From an uncultured Sphingomonadales bacterium (GTDB lineage: Bacteria; Pseudomonadota; Alphaproteobacteria; Sphingomonadales; Sphingomonadaceae): a stretch of 64,000 nucleotides of DNA. How positions within the stretch are numbered: position 1 is the stretch's first letter; every line of letters begins with the position of its first letter. Below the pieces are notes generated by a model, which did no database searches, was not told the origin of the DNA, and worked only from the letters and a program-made list of their open reading frames with translations. Shown here piece by piece: positions 61,236 through 64,000 of the stretch. The stretch covers positions 53,609-117,608 of the forward strand of contig CAILBC010000025.1 in NCBI GenBank assembly GCA_903832325.1. Direction: 5' to 3'. The translations under genes were made by a program, and so were the position numbers.

Positions 61236-62372
61236 TCAGGCGGAAACCGGCGCAGTCAGTTGTGCCCAGGCCCAGTCGAACCAGGGGCCCAGCGCCTCGA
61301 TATCGGCGGTATCGACTGTCGCCCCGCACCATACGCGCAGCCCCGGCGGCGCATCGCGATAGCCCGCGATGTCATAAGCGGCATCGTGCTTTTCCAGCAG
61401 GCCGGCAAAGGCCTTGATGAAATCGGCATCGGCGCCCTTGACGGTCAGGCACACCGATGTGCGCGACCGTATGCCGCTGTCCACCGCCAGATGCCCCAGC
61501 CAGTCGTGCGCAGCAACGATCTTGTCCATCGCGTGCGCGTTGGCGGCGCAGCGCGCCTTCAATCCGGCCAGCCCGCCAACCGATTTCGCCCATTCCAGCG
61601 CAAAGATCGCGTCTTCCACCGCCAGCATCGACGGCGTGTTGATCGTTTCGCCCTTGAACACGCCTTCGGTCAGTTTGCCCTTGGAAACCAGCCGGAACAC
61701 TTTGGGCAAAGGCCACGCCGGAGTATGGGTTTCCAGCCGCTCGACCGCGCGCGGGCCCAGGATGATCACCCCGTGGCCACCTTCGCCGCCCAGCACTTTC
61801 TGCCAGGAAAACGTCGCGACATCGATCTTGTGCCAGGGAATGTCATAGGCAAAGACCGCGCTTGTCGCATCGGCAAACGACAGGCCTTCGCGATCGTCGG
61901 GAATCCATTCGCCATCCGGCACCCGCACGCCCGAAGTCGTACCGTTCCAGGTGAACAGCACGTCGGTCGACCAGTCGACTTTGTCCAGATCGGGCAGCTG
62001 GCCATAATCGGCGCGCATCACTTCGGGTTCCAGCTTCAACTGCTTGACCGCATCGGTCACCCAGCCTTCGCCAAAGCTTTCCCAGGCCAGCGTGGTCACG
62101 CCACGCGCGCCCAGCATCGTCCACATCGCCATTTCAAAGGCGCCGGTGTCCGATCCGGGCACGATGCCGATGCGGTGCGTATCGGGCAGCTCAAGCACTT
62201 CGCGCATCAGGTCGATCGCCAGCGCGAGGCGCTGCTTGCCGATCTTGGCGCGGTGCGAACGGCCGAGCGATGCCGTGGCCAGCTTGTCAGGGGAATATCC
62301 GGGCGGCTTCGCGCAAGGCCCGGACGAAAAAAACGGGCGCGCCGGTTTGGCGGCCGGAAAGGTATCAGTCAT
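61236..62372 (-). CDS. serC: Phosphoserine aminotransferase
   Basis: The 378-residue PLP enzyme transfers the amino group from glutamate to 3-phosphohydroxypyruvate. The PLP lysine lies in FSWQKVLGGEGGHG, with FSSGPCAKPPG at the start and GSDTGAFEMAMW and WNGTTSGVRVP for cofactor and substrate binding. It resembles the alphaproteobacterial SerC type. AAGGAGAGACTAC precedes ATG 62372. Upstream in-frame sequence to 62456 has no ribosome site. It leads the serC-serA transcription unit. Confidence 0.95.
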   Translation of the reverse strand: MTDTFPAAKPARPFFSSGPCAKPPGYSPDKLATASLGRSHRAKIGKQRLALAIDLMREVLELPDTHRIGIVPGSDTGAFEMAMWTMLGARGVTTLAWESFGEGWVTDAVKQLKLEPEVMRADYGQLPDLDKVDWSTDVLFTWNGTTSGVRVPDGEWIPDDREGLSFADATSAVFAYDIPWHKIDVATFSWQKVLGGEGGHGVIILGPRAVERLETHTPAWPLPKVFRLVSKGKLTEGVFKGETINTPSMLAVEDAIFALEWAKSVGGLAGLKARCAANAHAMDKIVAAHDWLGHLAVDSGIRSRTSVCLTVKGADADFIKAFAGLLEKHDAAYDIAGYRDAPPGLRVWCGATVDTADIEALGPWFDWAWAQLTAPVSA

Positions 62373-62487
62373 GTAGTCTCTCCTTGCAGAGAGCTCGCGC
62401 GGCGTTGGGACCGCGTGGCCCGGCGCCGCTTCTAGTGGCACAATGCCGTCTGTCAACCGTGAGGGACTCCGCGGGCCGGCTGCCCTG

Positions 62488-63717
62488 TCATGGCGTTCCC
62501 GCCGGCAGGCTCAGCCCGTCGAACCACAGGCGCGCCATTGGCACAGCATGAAACGCGGTTGTGCCATGGTCATAGGGGCCCACCGGAACCAGTTGAACAT
62601 TGCCGCCCTGCCGTGCCGAAACCGCCTGAAAATGCCGCGAATCCTCGGGCGAAACATCCTTGTCGCGATCCCCGAAATAGAGCCGCAGCGGGGCCCTCGG
62701 CGCCCAGTTCCATGCCTGGTTGTCCACCAGCGCCACAGTAAACCAGTTGGCCCGGTTTTGCGCAAATTCGGCCAGCCGCTCGGGCAGAAACAGCGCGTGC
62801 GGGTCCTTGGGCAGCGCCGCCAGAATCGCATCGACCGGGTGATCGCCATCAAACAGCTGCGGCACGCGTTCCGCATAAGCCGGGACGAACAGGCTGCCCA
62901 GTGGCTGGTGATACTGCTGCGCATACGAGCTCGCCAGATAGCTCACATACATCGCATGATGGTTGCGCATGGCATAGGGCAGGCTGATTCCGGCAAGGTC
63001 AAATGCCCCGGAAATGGCCGCAGCAGCCTTTACCCGCGTGCCCGGCACGGGCTGTGCTTCCAGCGCGCGCTGCACCACCGCCGTCGCATGGCCGCCTTGC
63101 GAAAATCCCGCAAGATACAGATCGGGGGACTGCGGCAGCGCCATCGCTGCCGCAACCGCGCGCGCCGCAACCAACAGATCGCGCGTCGCGGTCGCCGTCG
63201 CCGGCGCAAACAGATAGGTCTGCGCCGCATGCGACCGGCCCAAACCGATATAGTCCGGCGCCAGCAGGACATAGCCCCCGCCGCCGAAAATCGCCGCCGG
63301 CAACAATCCCTCCTGCACCGCCGGCGCAGAGGGTGAATTGGTGCGATCGGGGCTTGTCCCGTGCAAATAGATCACCACGCCGCGCGCCGCGCGCCCCTGC
63401 AACGTGGCATAAGGCACCGCCATCAGGCCCGATGCTTCAACCGGCTTCCCCGCCAGATCCGTCCAATAGCGGACCCGGAACATCGTCATGCCGTCCGCCA
63501 CCGGCACTTTCACCGGCAGATCGGCCCACCACAGCATTGCCCGCAGGATCAGCGCATTGTGCCCGCCCACCGGCTCGACAGAAATCACCGCGCCGGGCCG
63601 GCGATCTGCGCCATGAATCTGCCGGACATCGATATAACCCGGCGCAGAAGTCCACCAGGCGGCTCCAATCAGCGCGCCAAGGGTCACAAGCAGGGCCAGC
63701 AAGGTCCGGGTCCGCAT
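62488..63717 (-). CDS. Secreted lipase-family alpha/beta hydrolase
   Basis: A 409-residue enzyme with a signal-like N-terminus (about residues 4-22, TLLALLVTLGALIGAAWW), a strand-loop with YLHGTSPDRTNS, the nucleophile GFSQGGHA, an Asp in YFGDRDKDVS and a His in PYDHGTTAF. It resembles the secretory lipase (LIP) family of exported triacylglycerol or polyester hydrolases. AAGGGATGTG precedes ATG 63717. It lies upstream of serC on the same strand, 115 bp apart, with a small hairpin (CTCT/AGAG) between them. Confidence 0.85.
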   Translation of the reverse strand: MRTRTLLALLVTLGALIGAAWWTSAPGYIDVRQIHGADRRPGAVISVEPVGGHNALILRAMLWWADLPVKVPVADGMTMFRVRYWTDLAGKPVEASGLMAVPYATLQGRAARGVVIYLHGTSPDRTNSPSAPAVQEGLLPAAIFGGGGYVLLAPDYIGLGRSHAAQTYLFAPATATATRDLLVAARAVAAAMALPQSPDLYLAGFSQGGHATAVVQRALEAQPVPGTRVKAAAAISGAFDLAGISLPYAMRNHHAMYVSYLASSYAQQYHQPLGSLFVPAYAERVPQLFDGDHPVDAILAALPKDPHALFLPERLAEFAQNRANWFTVALVDNQAWNWAPRAPLRLYFGDRDKDVSPEDSRHFQAVSARQGGNVQLVPVGPYDHGTTAFHAVPMARLWFDGLSLPAGTP

Positions 63718-63914
63718 CACATCCCTTTCTGCACACACTTTTCGCCGCATGGCGGATTGTGCCGATAGAGATGCAGGGCCCAGGCAAATCCCGACCCAAA
63801 CCAATCTGGCGCCCGCGAATCCGGCTACCGCAGCACGAAAAGCCGTTGCAGGAAGACCATATCCGGGTCAGCCGGACCATTCGCAATCAGGCGTATCCCG
63901 GCCTCAGTGTCTGA

Positions 63915-63933
63915 CCCGAAACTCCGTTTCGGG
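63915..63933. terminator. Short stem-loop near the right edge
   Basis: CCCGAAAC-TCC-GTTTCGGG is a perfect 8-bp hairpin with a 3-nt loop in the otherwise gene-free 63718-64000. It may terminate a gene beyond the window; no clear T-run follows. Confidence 0.45.
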
Positions 63934-63956
63934 AAGTCGGTACCGGCCCGCTCCCC

Positions 63957-64000
63957 CACCCGACCACCCAATACCGTACAATTACGTGGGTGGTCGGGTG
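63957..64000. repeat. 14-bp perfect inverted repeat at the window end
   Basis: CACCCGACCACCCA (63957-63970) and TGGGTGGTCGGGTG (63987-64000) are exact inverted copies separated by ATACCGTACAATTACG. The right arm touches the window end, so the repeat may be longer. It could be a regulatory palindrome, terminator or element end. Confidence 0.8.

Noticed and set aside
1..64000. CRISPR arrays, rRNA genes and insertion sequences
   Set aside because: No regularly spaced direct repeats, rRNA segments or transposase frames were found.

Overview
This is a GC-rich bacterial chromosome segment that fits an alphaproteobacterium of the order Sphingomonadales (Novosphingobium, Sphingomonas or Erythrobacter-like). 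The main pointers are a short LOV-HTH blue-light regulator very similar to EL222 of Erythrobacter litoralis, a SusC-free TonB-dependent receptor, a DUF3857/transglutaminase/TPR protein, a DUF3391 HD-GYP protein, and the serC-serA-hisZ-purA biosynthetic genes lying close together on one strand. This placement is an inference from gene content, not from a marker gene.

Region 1 (1-26 kb) is mostly ordinary chromosome: an exported transglutaminase-like protein, a Gly-rich exported protein, an aldehyde dehydrogenase, a TauD/TfdA dioxygenase, a DMT exporter, a degenerate HD-GYP protein, a COG5610 HAD protein, a TPR-sulfotransferase, a TonB receptor, tRNA-Val(UAC), an AI-2E-type transporter and a GGDEF-EAL protein. 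It holds one unusual operon (5670-9656): a small multi-pass membrane protein, a 1078-residue KAP-like P-loop NTPase whose membrane hairpin lies between Walker A and Walker B, and a 67-residue protein. This is the best candidate here for an uncharacterised exclusion or defence system.

Region 2 (about 26.7-45.8 kb) is a podovirus-type prophage related to Bordetella phage BPP-1 (Bbp16 and Bbp19 families). A LexA/CI-like S24 repressor faces left. A single rightward late operon carries terminase, portal, scaffold, capsid, cement, T7-like tail tube and internal virion proteins, fibre-like proteins, endolysin, holin-like proteins and an Rz gene with an Rz1 gene nested in another frame. No integrase, excisionase, primase, helicase or polymerase is visible. 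The prophage stops 39 bp from the 3' end of a tRNA-Leu(UAA) gene, and that tRNA gene is split by a 243-nt group I intron between U34 and A35.

Region 3 (46-50 kb) is a probable light-response locus: an EL222-like LOV-HTH regulator divergent from folE and a renalase-like FAD oxidoreductase, followed by a ModE-like regulator, a MarR-type regulator and an L,D-transpeptidase.

Region 4 (50.8-64 kb) has purA, hisZ, serA and serC on the minus strand. The cluster is interrupted by plus-strand genes: an esterase, and a 5-kb block with YeeE/YedE, NnrU and a short AceE/transketolase-like enzyme divergent from an Lrp regulator. A secretory-lipase-like gene follows. On the plus strand G appears to exceed C up to about 45 kb and C to exceed G beyond about 52 kb whatever the gene orientation, as expected near a replication terminus or an inversion boundary.
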